DNA of 64,000 bases from assembly GCA_900549235.1 (NCBI GenBank), contig URNT01000015.1, positions 20,658 to 84,657 of the forward strand, read 5' to 3'. The translations under genes were made by a program, and so were the position numbers. The notes beneath the pieces are model-generated. The model made no database searches, was not told the DNA's origin, and saw nothing but the letters and a program-made list of their open reading frames with translations. The DNA comes from an uncultured Clostridium sp. GTDB lineage: Bacteria; Bacillota; Clostridia; Lachnospirales; Lachnospiraceae. Positions within the stretch are counted from its first letter, which is position 1. Each line of letters starts with the position of its first letter. Shown here in pieces: positions 15,697 through 24,287 of the stretch.

Positions 15697-16887
15697 CGCC
15701 CGAACCTTCAGCGGCAGTCCAAACAGGGTAATGAATCCGTCTGCATCATGGTGATCGTACAGATCGCCAGTTGTAAAGGAAGCCAGTGACTCACTGTACA
15801 GGGAGTAAGGAGAGGTGGTTCCGGCCTTGATGATATTTCCCTTATACAGCTTAAACTTAACCTCGCCGGTTACATACTCCTGGGTGGATTCTACGAAGGC
15901 CTGGACTGCCTCACGGAGAGGAGTGAACCATTTTCCCTCGTATACGATCTGAGCCAGTTTGTTGCCCATATCCTTCTTTACTTCCATGGTAGCCCGGTCT
16001 AATACCAGCTCTTCTAACTGCTGATGTGCTTCCATCAGGATGGTTCCGCCTGGAGTCTCGTATACGCCTCTGGACTTCATGCCGACAACGCGGTTTTCTA
16101 CAATATCTACGATGCCGATGCCATGCTTTCCGCCCAGCTCATTTAACTTGCGGATAATGTCGGATACCTTCATTTTCTCGCCGTTTACGCTGGTAGGAAC
16201 GCCCTTTTCAAAGGTCATGGTCACATATTCGCCCTCGTCGGGAGCTTTCTCAGGAGATACGCCCAGCACCAGAAGATGGTCATAGTTCGGCTCCTTGGAA
16301 GGATCCTCAAGCTCCAGTCCCTCATGGCTGATGTGCCACAGGTTCCGGTCGCGGCTGTAGCTGTTGTCAGCGGAAAATGGAAGATGGATGCCATGCTGCT
16401 TGCAGTATTCGATTTCATCCTCACGGGACTGCATGGTCCATACATCAGTCATACGCCAGGGAGCGATGATCTTGATGTCGGGAGCCAGCGCCTTGATGCC
16501 CAGCTCAAAACGGATCTGGTCATTGCCCTTTCCGGTAGCGCCGTGGCAGATAGCGGTAGCTCCTTCCTTCCTTGCGATCTCAACCAGACGCTTTGCAATG
16601 GCAGGACGTGCCATGGAGGTTCCTAAAAGGTACTTATTTTCATATACTGCATTGGCCTGTACACAGGGAACAATGTAATTGTCACAGAAATCATCTACCA
16701 CATCTTCAATATATAATTTGGAAGCGCCGGATAATTTGGCTCTCTCGTCCAGACCGTCCAGCTCATTGCCCTGGCCGCAGTCGATGCAGCAGCAGATAAC
16801 CTCGTAACCGAAATTTTCCTTTAACCACGGAATGATTGCTGTGGTATCCAGACCGCCTGAATAGGCTAAAACAACCTTCTCTTTCAT
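15655..16887 (-). CDS. argG: Argininosuccinate synthase
   Basis: A 410-residue cytoplasmic enzyme that joins citrulline and aspartate using ATP. The N-type PP-loop is AYSGGLDTTAI (residues 8-18); CHGATGKGNDQIRFE and SADNSYSRDRNLWHIS are conserved substrate-binding blocks. AGGAGG precedes the ATG. It is divergent from argC and shares a matching ARG box. Its last 13 codons are duplicated at 10423-10537. Confidence 0.97.
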   Translation of the reverse strand: MKEKVVLAYSGGLDTTAIIPWLKENFGYEVICCCIDCGQGNELDGLDERAKLSGASKLYIEDVVDDFCDNYIVPCVQANAVYENKYLLGTSMARPAIAKRLVEIARKEGATAICHGATGKGNDQIRFELGIKALAPDIKIIAPWRMTDVWTMQSREDEIEYCKQHGIHLPFSADNSYSRDRNLWHISHEGLELEDPSKEPNYDHLLVLGVSPEKAPDEGEYVTMTFEKGVPTSVNGEKMKVSDIIRKLNELGGKHGIGIVDIVENRVVGMKSRGVYETPGGTILMEAHQQLEELVLDRATMEVKKDMGNKLAQIVYEGKWFTPLREAVQAFVESTQEYVTGEVKFKLYKGNIIKAGTTSPYSLYSESLASFTTGDLYDHHDADGFITLFGLPLKVRAMKMAEVKAEKKEQ

Positions 16888-16934
16888 CTTTATATCCTCC
16901 TGATGATTAATTTCATGATAATGCTTGTTGAACT

Positions 16935-16969
16935 TTCATAAATATACAACATAATTTGAAAAAATGCAA
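16935..16969 (-). promoter_or_regulatory. argG promoter with overlapping ARG box
   Basis: On the minus strand, TTGCAT (16969-16964), 17 bp, TATATT (16946-16941). The ARG-box-like TGTATATTTATGAA (16948-16935) covers the -10 and differs at one of 14 positions from the box at the same place in the argC promoter. Confidence 0.7.
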
Positions 16970-16996
16970 GCGGAAAAATAAAAATTTTAAAAACTA

Positions 16997-17031
16997 TTGC
17001 ATATTATACATTTGAGGTGTATAATTATGAA
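16997..17031 (+). promoter_or_regulatory. argC promoter with two ARG boxes
   Basis: TTGCAT (16997-17002), 17 bp, TATAAT (17020-17025). TGCATATTATACA (16998-17010) covers the -35 and TGTATAATTATGAA (17018-17031) covers the -10. The centres are about two helical turns apart, as for an ArgR hexamer. ATTATACA and TGTATAAT are also a perfect inverted repeat. Repression by ArgR with arginine is inferred. Confidence 0.7.
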
Positions 17032-17059
17032 ATCAATCCGGAAGGTAAAGGAGAATGTT

Positions 17060-18100
17060 ATGATTAAAGCAGGAATTATCGGTTCAACCGGTTATGCAGG
17101 CGGCGAACTGGCACGCCTTTTGCTTCAGAGAGATGACACAGAGATCTGCTGGTATGGTTCCAGGAGTTATATAGATAAGAAGTACGCATCCATTTATCCA
17201 AATATGTTCAAGATGGTGGATGCCTCCTGTATGGATGATAATATGAAGGAACTTGCAGAGCAGGTAGACGTAATTTTTACCGCCACCCCCCAGGGACTGT
17301 GCGCGTCTTTGGTAGACGAGGACATTTTATCAAAAACAAAGATCATCGACCTGAGCGCGGACTTCCGTATTAAGGACGTGGCTGTATATGAGGAATGGTA
17401 TAAGCTGACCCACGCGGCGCCCCAATTTATAGAGGAAGCGGTCTACGGCCTGCCGGAGATCAACCGGGAAAAGATAAAGGATGCAAGGATTATTGCCAAT
17501 CCGGGGTGCTTCCCTACCTGTTCCTTCCTATCTGTATATCCTCTGGTAAAGGCCGGGCTTATTGATGTAAATACCCTGATCATCGATGCCAAATCCGGCA
17601 CCTCAGGAGCAGGCCGGGGAGCCAAGGCCGACAGTCTCTACTGCGAGGTCAATGAAAATATCAAGGCCTACGGCGTTGCCTCCCACCGCCATACCCCGGA
17701 GATCGAGGAACAGCTTTCCTATGCGGCAGGAAAGCCGGTGACCATCAGCTTTACCCCTCATCTGGTTCCCATGAACCGGGGCATCCTGGTAACGGCTTAC
17801 GCTTCTTTATTAAAAGAGGTTACATACGAGGAGGTCAGGGCCGCCTATGATGCCTGCTATCAGGATGAATATTTTGTAAGAGTCCTGGATAAAGATACAG
17901 TGCCTCAGACCAGATGGGTAGAGGGAAGCAATTTTGCAGACGTGAATTTTAAAATCGATCCAAGGACAAAGAGGATCGTAATGATGGGTGCCATTGACAA
18001 TATGGTCAAGGGAGCCGCCGGCCAGGCCATCCAGAACATGAATCTGATGTTCGGCCTGCCGGAGAATACGGGATTGAAGCAGATCCCCATGTTTCCATAA
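17060..18100 (+). CDS. argC: N-acetyl-gamma-glutamyl-phosphate reductase
   Basis: A 346-residue NADPH-dependent enzyme of arginine synthesis that reduces N-acetylglutamyl phosphate to the semialdehyde. The Rossmann start is AGIIGSTGYAGGELARLL, the catalytic Cys is in IANPGCFPT (near residue 150), and HRHTPEIEEQL is the conserved His block. ATG 17060 follows AAAGGAGAATG; longer in-frame extensions would begin inside the promoter. It is the first gene of argC-GNAT-argJ-argB-argD. Confidence 0.96.
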   Translation: MIKAGIIGSTGYAGGELARLLLQRDDTEICWYGSRSYIDKKYASIYPNMFKMVDASCMDDNMKELAEQVDVIFTATPQGLCASLVDEDILSKTKIIDLSADFRIKDVAVYEEWYKLTHAAPQFIEEAVYGLPEINREKIKDARIIANPGCFPTCSFLSVYPLVKAGLIDVNTLIIDAKSGTSGAGRGAKADSLYCEVNENIKAYGVASHRHTPEIEEQLSYAAGKPVTISFTPHLVPMNRGILVTAYASLLKEVTYEEVRAAYDACYQDEYFVRVLDKDTVPQTRWVEGSNFADVNFKIDPRTKRIVMMGAIDNMVKGAAGQAIQNMNLMFGLPENTGLKQIPMFP

Positions 18101-18117
18101 AAAGGAGAGTAACACAC

Positions 18118-18588
18118 ATGGCAGGAACAATGGATATTATAATCCGGGAAATGACAATATCCGATTATGACCAGGTATACAGCCTGTGGACGGAGATCCA
18201 GGGCTTTGGCATACGGAGCATCGATGATTCCAGAGAAGGGGTAGAGCGGTTTTTGAAACGCAACCCCACCACCAGCGTGGTAGCCGTCCAGAACGGACAT
18301 ATCATTGGAAATATTCTCTGCGGCCACGATGGAAGAACCGGCTGCTTCTACCATGTGTGTGTGGCCCCCGGCTGCCGCAAGCATGGCATTGGCTACCGTA
18401 TGGTCCGGACTGCCATGGAAGCCCTTCAGAAGGAAGGCATCAGCAAAATAAGCCTCATTGCCTTTAAGGGAAACCAGGTGGGCAATGCCTTTTGGCAAGG
18501 GATTGGCTGGACGGAGCGTGAGGACATTAACAGCTACGAATTTATTTTAAATGAAGAAAATATCACACGGTTTGTAGGAAGTGTTTAG
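18118..18588 (+). CDS. GNAT family acetyltransferase inside the arginine operon (YpeA-like)
   Basis: A 156-residue GNAT-fold protein. The acetyl-CoA-binding motif is VAPGCRKHGIGYRMVRTAMEAL (near residues 82-103), preceded by GHDGRTGCFYHV and followed by NAFWQGIGWTERED. It resembles E. coli YpeA more than ArgA. It lies 17 bases after argC and 13 before argJ, with AAAGGAG before its start, so it is translated with the pathway genes. Possible roles are acetyl transfer to an amino acid or glutamate-linked intermediate, or an unrelated function; N-acetylglutamate synthase activity is not shown by the sequence. Confidence 0.85.
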   Translation: MAGTMDIIIREMTISDYDQVYSLWTEIQGFGIRSIDDSREGVERFLKRNPTTSVVAVQNGHIIGNILCGHDGRTGCFYHVCVAPGCRKHGIGYRMVRTAMEALQKEGISKISLIAFKGNQVGNAFWQGIGWTEREDINSYEFILNEENITRFVGSV

Positions 18589-18601
18589 GGAGGAAATGAC
18601 G

Positions 18602-19834
18602 ATGGAGAAATATAAGGTAATCAAAGGCGGAGTTACAGCAGCCAAAGGCTTTAAGGCCGCCTCTACGGCTGCAGGGATCAAATATAAAGAACGTCAGGAT
18701 ATGGCCCTGATCGTCAGCCAGGCGCCCTGCCGCTCGGCAGGTACATTTACCACCAATCTTGTAAAAGCAGCCCCTGTAAAATGGGATAAGAATCAGGTAA
18801 CAAGCGGCGCTCCCGCCTATGCAGTGGTAGTAAATGCCGGGATTGCCAATGCCTGTACCGGCGCAGAGGGCATGAATTACTGCGGCGAAACCGCAAAGGC
18901 GGCGGCAGAGGCTCTGAATATCCCGGAGGACAGCGTTCTGGTGGCATCTACCGGCGTCATCGGCATGCAGCTTCCCATGGACCGGATCTGCGCCGGAATA
19001 AAGGCCATGGCCCCGGCGTTAGACGGCAGCCTGGAAAGCGGCACCAGGGCCTCCAAAGCCATTATGACTACGGATACAAAAAATAAAGAGGCGGCAGTAG
19101 AGGTAATCCTTGGAGGCGTGCCTGTTACCATTGGCGGTATGTGCAAGGGCTCCGGCATGATCCATCCCAATATGTGCACCATGCTCAGCTTTATCACCAC
19201 CGATGCCGCCATCAGCAAGGAGCTGCTTCAGGAGGCCTTAAGCGAGGATATAAAGGATACCTACAATATGATTTCCGTAGACGGCGACACCTCCACCAAT
19301 GACACCGTTCTCCTTCTTGCCAACGGACTGGCAGGAAACCCGGAGATCACAGAGAAAAATGAGGATTACGCTGCCTTCTGCCAGGCCCTTAACTACATCA
19401 ATGAAACCCTTGCCAAAAAGATGGCAGGAGACGGGGAAGGCTGCACCGCCCTTTTTGAGGTAAAGGTAAAGGGGGCTGCCACAAAGGATCAGGCCAAGGT
19501 GCTTGCAAAATCCGTTATCACCTCCAGCCTTACAAAGGCCGCCATTTTCGGCCATGACGCCAACTGGGGCCGGATCCTCTGCGCCATGGGCTATTCCGGC
19601 GCGGAATTTGACCCGGAGCAGGTAGACCTTTTCTTTGAAAGCGCAGCCGGCTCCATGCAGATCATAAAGGACGGAGTGGCAGTGGACTACAGCGAGGAAA
19701 TGGCCACAAAAATCCTGTCTGAGCCTGAGGTGACAGCCATTGCGGATATAAAAATGGGCCAGGCAGAAGCCACAGCCTGGGGCTGCGACCTGACCTTTGA
19801 TTATGTGAAAATCAACGCCGATTACCGTTCATAA
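18602..19834 (+). CDS. argJ: Glutamate N-acetyltransferase / amino-acid acetyltransferase
   Basis: A 410-residue ArgJ that transfers the acetyl group from acetylornithine to glutamate and may also use acetyl-CoA. ArgJ self-cleaves before an invariant Thr; here the site reads KGSGMIHPNMCTMLSF, so Thr193 is kept but the preceding residue is Cys192, where Ala is usual. GKSVITSSLTKAAIFGHDANWGRIL-type blocks near the C-terminus are conserved. ATG 18602 lies 7 bases after GGGAGGA; ATG 18596 is too close to that site. Confidence 0.96.
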   Translation: MEKYKVIKGGVTAAKGFKAASTAAGIKYKERQDMALIVSQAPCRSAGTFTTNLVKAAPVKWDKNQVTSGAPAYAVVVNAGIANACTGAEGMNYCGETAKAAAEALNIPEDSVLVASTGVIGMQLPMDRICAGIKAMAPALDGSLESGTRASKAIMTTDTKNKEAAVEVILGGVPVTIGGMCKGSGMIHPNMCTMLSFITTDAAISKELLQEALSEDIKDTYNMISVDGDTSTNDTVLLLANGLAGNPEITEKNEDYAAFCQALNYINETLAKKMAGDGEGCTALFEVKVKGAATKDQAKVLAKSVITSSLTKAAIFGHDANWGRILCAMGYSGAEFDPEQVDLFFESAAGSMQIIKDGVAVDYSEEMATKILSEPEVTAIADIKMGQAEATAWGCDLTFDYVKINADYRS

Positions 19835-19847
19835 GGAGGAAAACACT

Positions 19848-20738
19848 ATGAATCTGGAACCTATGCAGAAAGCGTCGGTGCTCATTGAAGCACTTCCCTA
19901 TATACAGCGTTTCAACCGTAAGATCGTTGTGGTTAAATACGGCGGCAGCGCGATGGTAGACGAGGAATTAAAGAAAAAAGTGATCCAGGATGTGGTGCTT
20001 TTAAAGCTGGTAGGCTTTAAGCCCATTATCGTCCACGGAGGCGGAAAGGAGATCAGCCGCTGGGTAGGCAAGGTGGGGATGGAGCCCCATTTCGTCAACG
20101 GCCTGCGGGTAACAGACGAGCCCACCATGGAGATTGCGGAAATGGTTCTCAATAAGGTGAATAAAAGCCTGGTTCAGCTGGTCCATGAGCTGGGAATAAA
20201 GGCTGTCGGCATCAGCGGAAAAGACGCTATGATGTTAAAATGCCACAAGAAATATTCCAGAGGCGAGGACATCGGCTTTGTAGGCGAGATCGATAAGGTA
20301 GACCCGGAGGTGATATACGACCTGCTGGAAAAGGATTTCCTTCCTATTATCTGCCCCATCGGCTTTGACGAGGATTTCTTAAGCTACAATGTAAATGCCG
20401 ACGATGCGGCCTGCGCCATTGCCAGGGCGGTGAAGGCAGAAAAGCTGGCATTTTTAACAGACGTAGAAGGCGTCTACAAGGATTTTGAGGATAAAGACTC
20501 TCTGATCTCAGAAATGACCGTAGAGGAGGCCCAGGCCTTCGTAGACAGCGGCTCCTTGGGCGGAGGTATGCTTCCAAAGCTTCAGAACTGCATTGATGCC
20601 ATTAAAAATGGGGTTTCCAGGGTTCATATCCTGGACGGACGGATCCCTCACTGCCTGCTCCTTGAGATCTTTACCGACAAGGGTATCGGCACTGCTATTT
20701 TCAATTCAAAACAGGAGGAGAGGTATTATCATGGCTGA
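19848..20738 (+). CDS. argB: Acetylglutamate kinase
   Basis: A 296-residue amino-acid kinase-fold enzyme phosphorylating N-acetylglutamate. KYGGSAM (residues ~29-35) and HGGGKEISRW bind ATP and substrate; NVNADDAACAIARAV and LTDVEGVYKD are conserved. The N-terminal extension LEPMQKASVLIEALPYIQRFNRK resembles the helix of arginine-inhibited hexameric enzymes, so feedback inhibition is plausible. AAGGAGG precedes the ATG, 13 bases after argJ; the end overlaps argD by 8 bases. Confidence 0.97.
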   Translation: MNLEPMQKASVLIEALPYIQRFNRKIVVVKYGGSAMVDEELKKKVIQDVVLLKLVGFKPIIVHGGGKEISRWVGKVGMEPHFVNGLRVTDEPTMEIAEMVLNKVNKSLVQLVHELGIKAVGISGKDAMMLKCHKKYSRGEDIGFVGEIDKVDPEVIYDLLEKDFLPIICPIGFDEDFLSYNVNADDAACAIARAVKAEKLAFLTDVEGVYKDFEDKDSLISEMTVEEAQAFVDSGSLGGGMLPKLQNCIDAIKNGVSRVHILDGRIPHCLLLEIFTDKGIGTAIFNSKQEERYYHG

Positions 20739-21966
20739 AAAAGAACTGCTGATCAACAGGGCAGAACATACCTTGTATAAGACCTACAACCGGTTTCCGG
20801 TGGTATTTGACCATGGAAAGGGAGTCCATCTTTATGACTCCGAGGGAAATGAATACCTGGACTTTGGCGCCGGCATCGCCGTTATGGGACTGGGCTATGA
20901 GGATAAGGAATATACGGAGGCAGTGGAGGCGCAGCTTCACAAGCTGACCCATATTTCCAACTTGTTTTACAACCAGCCCTCCATCGAGGCAGGAGAGAAG
21001 CTGTTAAAGGCTTCCGGGATGGATAAGGTATTTTTCACAAACAGCGGCACAGAAGCAGTGGAGGGCGCTCTTAAGATTGCAAAGCGCTATCATTACAACA
21101 AGCTCCATGAGGCCATGGGAGACGGGGCCGATGGCTGCGAGGAGGCAGAGCCGGATCTGACTGGTGAGATTATTGCCATGAACCATTCCTTCCATGGAAG
21201 AAGCCTGGGAGCCTTATCCGTAACTGGCAATTCCCATTATCGGATCCCCTTCGATCCCCTGATCCCCGGGATCAAATTTGCCGATTTCAATGACCTGGAA
21301 AGCGTAAAGGCCCAGATTACCCCAAAGACCTGCGCCATTATCATGGAGACCATCCAGGGAGAAGGCGGCATCTACCCGGCCACAGAGGAATTTATAAAAG
21401 GCGTAAGGAAGCTTTGCGACGAACATGACCTGCTGCTGATCCTGGACGAGATCCAGTGCGGCATGGCCCGTTCCGGGGAAATGTTCGCCTGGCAGCACTA
21501 CGGCGTAAAGCCCGATGTAATGACTGTGGCAAAGGCCCTTGGAAACGGTCTACCCATCGGAGCATTTCTGGCCTCAGGGAAAGCCGCCGCCGCCATGGTA
21601 CCGGGAGACCATGGAACCACCTACGGCGGAAATCCCCTGGTAACAGCCGGAGCCAGCGCTGTGCTGGACATCTATGAAAAACGGGATATGGTAAGTCATG
21701 TAAAGGAGATTGGGGCTTATCTCTGGGAAAAACTGGAAGAATTGACCGAAAGCTGCGATACCGTTAAGGCCCACAGAGGTATGGGCCTGATCCAGGGGCT
21801 GGAGCTTACTGTTCCGGCAGGGGAAGTGGTATCTAAGGCGCTGCTGGAAGAAAAGCTGGTTCTCATCAGCGCCGGAAGCAATGTGATCCGCTTTGTTCCG
21901 CCGCTGGTGATCGGGAAAGAGGATGTGGATGAGATGGTGAAGCGGTTGGGGAAATTGTTGGAATAG
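20731..21966 (+). CDS. argD: Acetylornithine aminotransferase
   Basis: A 411-residue class III PLP aminotransferase. FTNSGTEAVEGALKIAKRYH binds the cofactor phosphate, LILDEIQCGMARSGEMFAWQHYGVKPDVMTVAKALGNGLP contains the PLP Asp and the Schiff-base Lys, and THGTTYGGNPLV-type residues follow (here DHGTTYGGNP). ATG 20731 is preferred because GGAGGAGAGG lies just upstream inside argB; the longer frame reads through argB. It is the last recognisable gene of the operon. Confidence 0.96.
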   Translation: MAEKELLINRAEHTLYKTYNRFPVVFDHGKGVHLYDSEGNEYLDFGAGIAVMGLGYEDKEYTEAVEAQLHKLTHISNLFYNQPSIEAGEKLLKASGMDKVFFTNSGTEAVEGALKIAKRYHYNKLHEAMGDGADGCEEAEPDLTGEIIAMNHSFHGRSLGALSVTGNSHYRIPFDPLIPGIKFADFNDLESVKAQITPKTCAIIMETIQGEGGIYPATEEFIKGVRKLCDEHDLLLILDEIQCGMARSGEMFAWQHYGVKPDVMTVAKALGNGLPIGAFLASGKAAAAMVPGDHGTTYGGNPLVTAGASAVLDIYEKRDMVSHVKEIGAYLWEKLEELTESCDTVKAHRGMGLIQGLELTVPAGEVVSKALLEEKLVLISAGSNVIRFVPPLVIGKEDVDEMVKRLGKLLE

Positions 21967-21995
21967 GGGAGTAAGGATATGCTTTCTATTTTCTA

Positions 21996-22049
21996 TTGAC
22001 ATTTTCACCAATTTAAGGTATCGTAAGTATGTATCACATATGTGGTACA
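21996..22049 (+). promoter_or_regulatory. Promoter with start-site palindrome upstream of the GNAT gene
   Basis: TTGACA (21996-22001), 17 bp, TATCGT (22019-22024). A 20-bp palindrome at 22030-22049 (arms TGTATCACAT and ATGTGGTACA, one mismatched pair) begins at the predicted start point. It could be a repressor operator or an RNA hairpin at the 5' end of the leader. Confidence 0.5.
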
Positions 22050-22074
22050 AAAGAGAATCATTTTTATGACAGTG

Positions 22075-22131
22075 TACCCCTAGCAGTAATCCTCCCGCCA
22101 TAAGGGATGTGATGAGACTAGGGGTATTTTT
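22075..22131 (+). terminator. Intrinsic terminator or attenuator in the leader of the GNAT gene
   Basis: TACCCCTAG (22075-22083) and CTAGGGGTA (22118-22126) are a perfect 9-bp stem followed by TTTTT. An inner TCCC/GGGA hairpin lies in the loop. It could terminate argCJBD read-through. Because it lies between the 21996 promoter and the CDS at 22155, it could also attenuate that transcript. Confidence 0.7.
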
Positions 22132-22154
22132 GGAAGTGTATAAGGAGAATACCC

Positions 22155-22793
22155 ATGCTAATTATCAGAAATGAAGCCCCAACCGACTACCAGCGCGTAG
22201 AAGACATCACCAGAAAAGCATTCTATAACCTCTACATCCCCGGTTGCACCGAGCATTATCTGGTCCGCATCATGCGGGGGCATGAGGATTTTATCCCGGA
22301 GCTGGATCTTGTAGCCGAACTGGACGGCCAGGTCATCGGCAATATTATGTACACCAAAGCCCGGCTGGTAGATGAAAGCGGCGAGGAAAAGGAAATCCTC
22401 ACCTTCGGTCCTATCAGCGTCCTTCCCGAATATCAGCGGATGGGCTATGGAAAAGCGCTGATCGAACAATCCTTTGAAAAGGCCAGAGAAATGGGCTATG
22501 ACATGGTGGTGATCTTCGGCAATCCAGGAAATTATGTGAGCCGGGGCTTTATCAGCTGTAAAAAGTACAACATTTCCCTTGATGGAGGCGTTTTTCCCGC
22601 AGCCATGATGGCAAAGGAATTAAAGCCCGGCGCATTAAAAGAAGGAAAATGGACCTATTACAGCAGCCCTGCCATGGAGTTTGATGAAGCAGAAGCTCTG
22701 CGCTATGACGACAGCTTGGAAAAAATGGAACGGAGAGTACAGCCAAGCCAGGAGGAGTTTTATATTCATTCTCATGCAATGCTGCAGGATTAA
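22155..22793 (+). CDS. GNAT family N-acetyltransferase (YhbS-like)
   Basis: A 212-residue cytoplasmic protein with the GNAT fold at residues 1-150: LIIRNEAPTDYQRVEDITRKAF at the N-terminus, FGPISVLPEYQRMGYGKALIEQSFEKA as acetyl-CoA motif A, and VVIFGNPGNYVSRGF as motif B. The C-terminal third, containing the ALKEGKWTYYSSPAMEFDEAEA region, is typical of YhbS-type proteins whose substrate is unknown. AAGGAG precedes the ATG. A GGGGA/TCCCC stem at about 22815-22845 may end its transcript weakly. Confidence 0.85.
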   Translation: MLIIRNEAPTDYQRVEDITRKAFYNLYIPGCTEHYLVRIMRGHEDFIPELDLVAELDGQVIGNIMYTKARLVDESGEEKEILTFGPISVLPEYQRMGYGKALIEQSFEKAREMGYDMVVIFGNPGNYVSRGFISCKKYNISLDGGVFPAAMMAKELKPGALKEGKWTYYSSPAMEFDEAEALRYDDSLEKMERRVQPSQEEFYIHSHAMLQD

Positions 22794-22937
22794 AATGGGT
22801 TAAAGGGAGGGGGAGACACTGCGGGTGCACTTCCCCATTTCTTCCATTTCTCTTTTAAAATTCTTTAGAAATACCCCATCCAAAACTTTATCCTGGCCCG
22901 TTATACTATCCCTATCAAGCAAAAGGGGATATGATAT

Positions 22938-24287
22938 ATGGAAAATGAAATCGATAAGAAGTTGGAGGAGCTGCTGGCGCAGCCGGCAGGGGCGCCTTCA
23001 TCTAAGAAAAGCTCTGGCTTTAAGGCCGGCCTGAAGAAAGCGGCAGCCAGGCTCCGCCGCCATCCGTTTATAACCGGGGGACTGGTGGTGGCTGCAGCTG
23101 CCTTCATCCTGATCCGCCTTGGGGCATCGGGGGCGGATGGAGGGACCCGTGTTTCGGTAACGCCTCTGACAAAGGGCGGGATTCAGGAGATCCTTTCTCT
23201 TACCGGGCCGGTTTCCGGTACGGATCATGTGGATGTGGTGTCCAATATTCATGCGGAGATTATTTCCATGAAGGTAAAGGAGGGGGATCATGTGGCAAAG
23301 GGACAGCTTCTTGCTTCCCTGGATCCAACCGATCTTACAAGGGATGTGGAAATTGCGAGAAATGCCTATGAGCAGGCGGCAGCCGAGAAGGCCCAGAAGG
23401 ATAAGGAGGCCGCTCTTGGCTATGAAAAGGCAGTCCAGGATTATGAGAAGGCTTCTCTGGACTACAACCGCAGCAGCGTCCTGTTTTCAACCGGAGCCAT
23501 TCCCCAGACGGAGATGGAGCAGAGTACCAATGCTCTGCAGGATGCCAGGCGCCAGATGGAGTCCTACCGGGTGGAAAATGGCCGCGGTACAGCAGATGAG
23601 ACCTATGCCCTTAAGGTAGAGCAGGCTGCATTTGAGCTTGCAAAGAAGGAGGAGGAGCTTGAAAATACCCAGATCAAAAGCCCTATTGACGGCACTGTTG
23701 TCCGGGTCAATTCTCAAGTGGGCCAGTTTGCGGATAAGGTAGAGGACGATAAGCCTATTTTCAGCATCGAAAATCTGGAAAACCTGGAACTGGAAATCAA
23801 GGTCAGCGAATATTCCATCGGCAAGGTGGCTCTGGGCCAAAAGGCAGTGATCAGCGCTGACATTCTCAATGGGGCCACAGCCGAGGGGGAGGTAATAAAA
23901 ATATCTCCTACCGGTGAGGAAAAGGGAGACGGCTCCACTGAGCGGGTGGTGCCTGCCATTATCCGTGTTCAGGGAGGGGATACTCGCCTGATGGCCGGAA
24001 TCACCGCCAGAGCCAGGCTGCTGGTAGATGAGGCAGAAGACGTATTTACGGTTCCCGTATCGGCTGTGTTTGAGGAGGGAGATACCTCCTGGGTAGCTGC
24101 TGTAAAGGACGGCTGTATTCATCGGATTTCGGTCACCACTGGGATAGACGGGGAGCTGAATGTGGAGCTGATCCCTGAGGAGGAGGGCGCCCTGACAGAG
24201 GGGATGCTGATCGTGACCACCGGCGGGGAGGAGCTTTCAGAGGGACAGTCCGTGATCCCGGTTGATGAACAGGGGGGAGAGGTATGA
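22938..24287 (+). CDS. Membrane fusion protein of a MacAB-type export system
   Basis: A 449-residue HlyD/MacA-type adaptor. A cytoplasmic N-terminus of ~45 residues precedes one membrane segment (FITGGLVVAAAAFILI). Next come a first lipoyl half (VKEGDHVAKGQLLASLDPTDL), a helical hairpin (~130-225), the second lipoyl half (NTQIKSPIDGTVVRVNSQVGQFA) and a beta-barrel domain (VPAIIRVQGGDTRLMAGITARARL). In Gram-positives such adaptors work with a MacB-type transporter without an outer-membrane channel. It overlaps the ATPase gene by 4 bases. Exported substrate unknown; candidates are peptides or antimicrobials. Confidence 0.9.
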   Translation: MENEIDKKLEELLAQPAGAPSSKKSSGFKAGLKKAAARLRRHPFITGGLVVAAAAFILIRLGASGADGGTRVSVTPLTKGGIQEILSLTGPVSGTDHVDVVSNIHAEIISMKVKEGDHVAKGQLLASLDPTDLTRDVEIARNAYEQAAAEKAQKDKEAALGYEKAVQDYEKASLDYNRSSVLFSTGAIPQTEMEQSTNALQDARRQMESYRVENGRGTADETYALKVEQAAFELAKKEEELENTQIKSPIDGTVVRVNSQVGQFADKVEDDKPIFSIENLENLELEIKVSEYSIGKVALGQKAVISADILNGATAEGEVIKISPTGEEKGDGSTERVVPAIIRVQGGDTRLMAGITARARLLVDEAEDVFTVPVSAVFEEGDTSWVAAVKDGCIHRISVTTGIDGELNVELIPEEEGALTEGMLIVTTGGEELSEGQSVIPVDEQGGEV

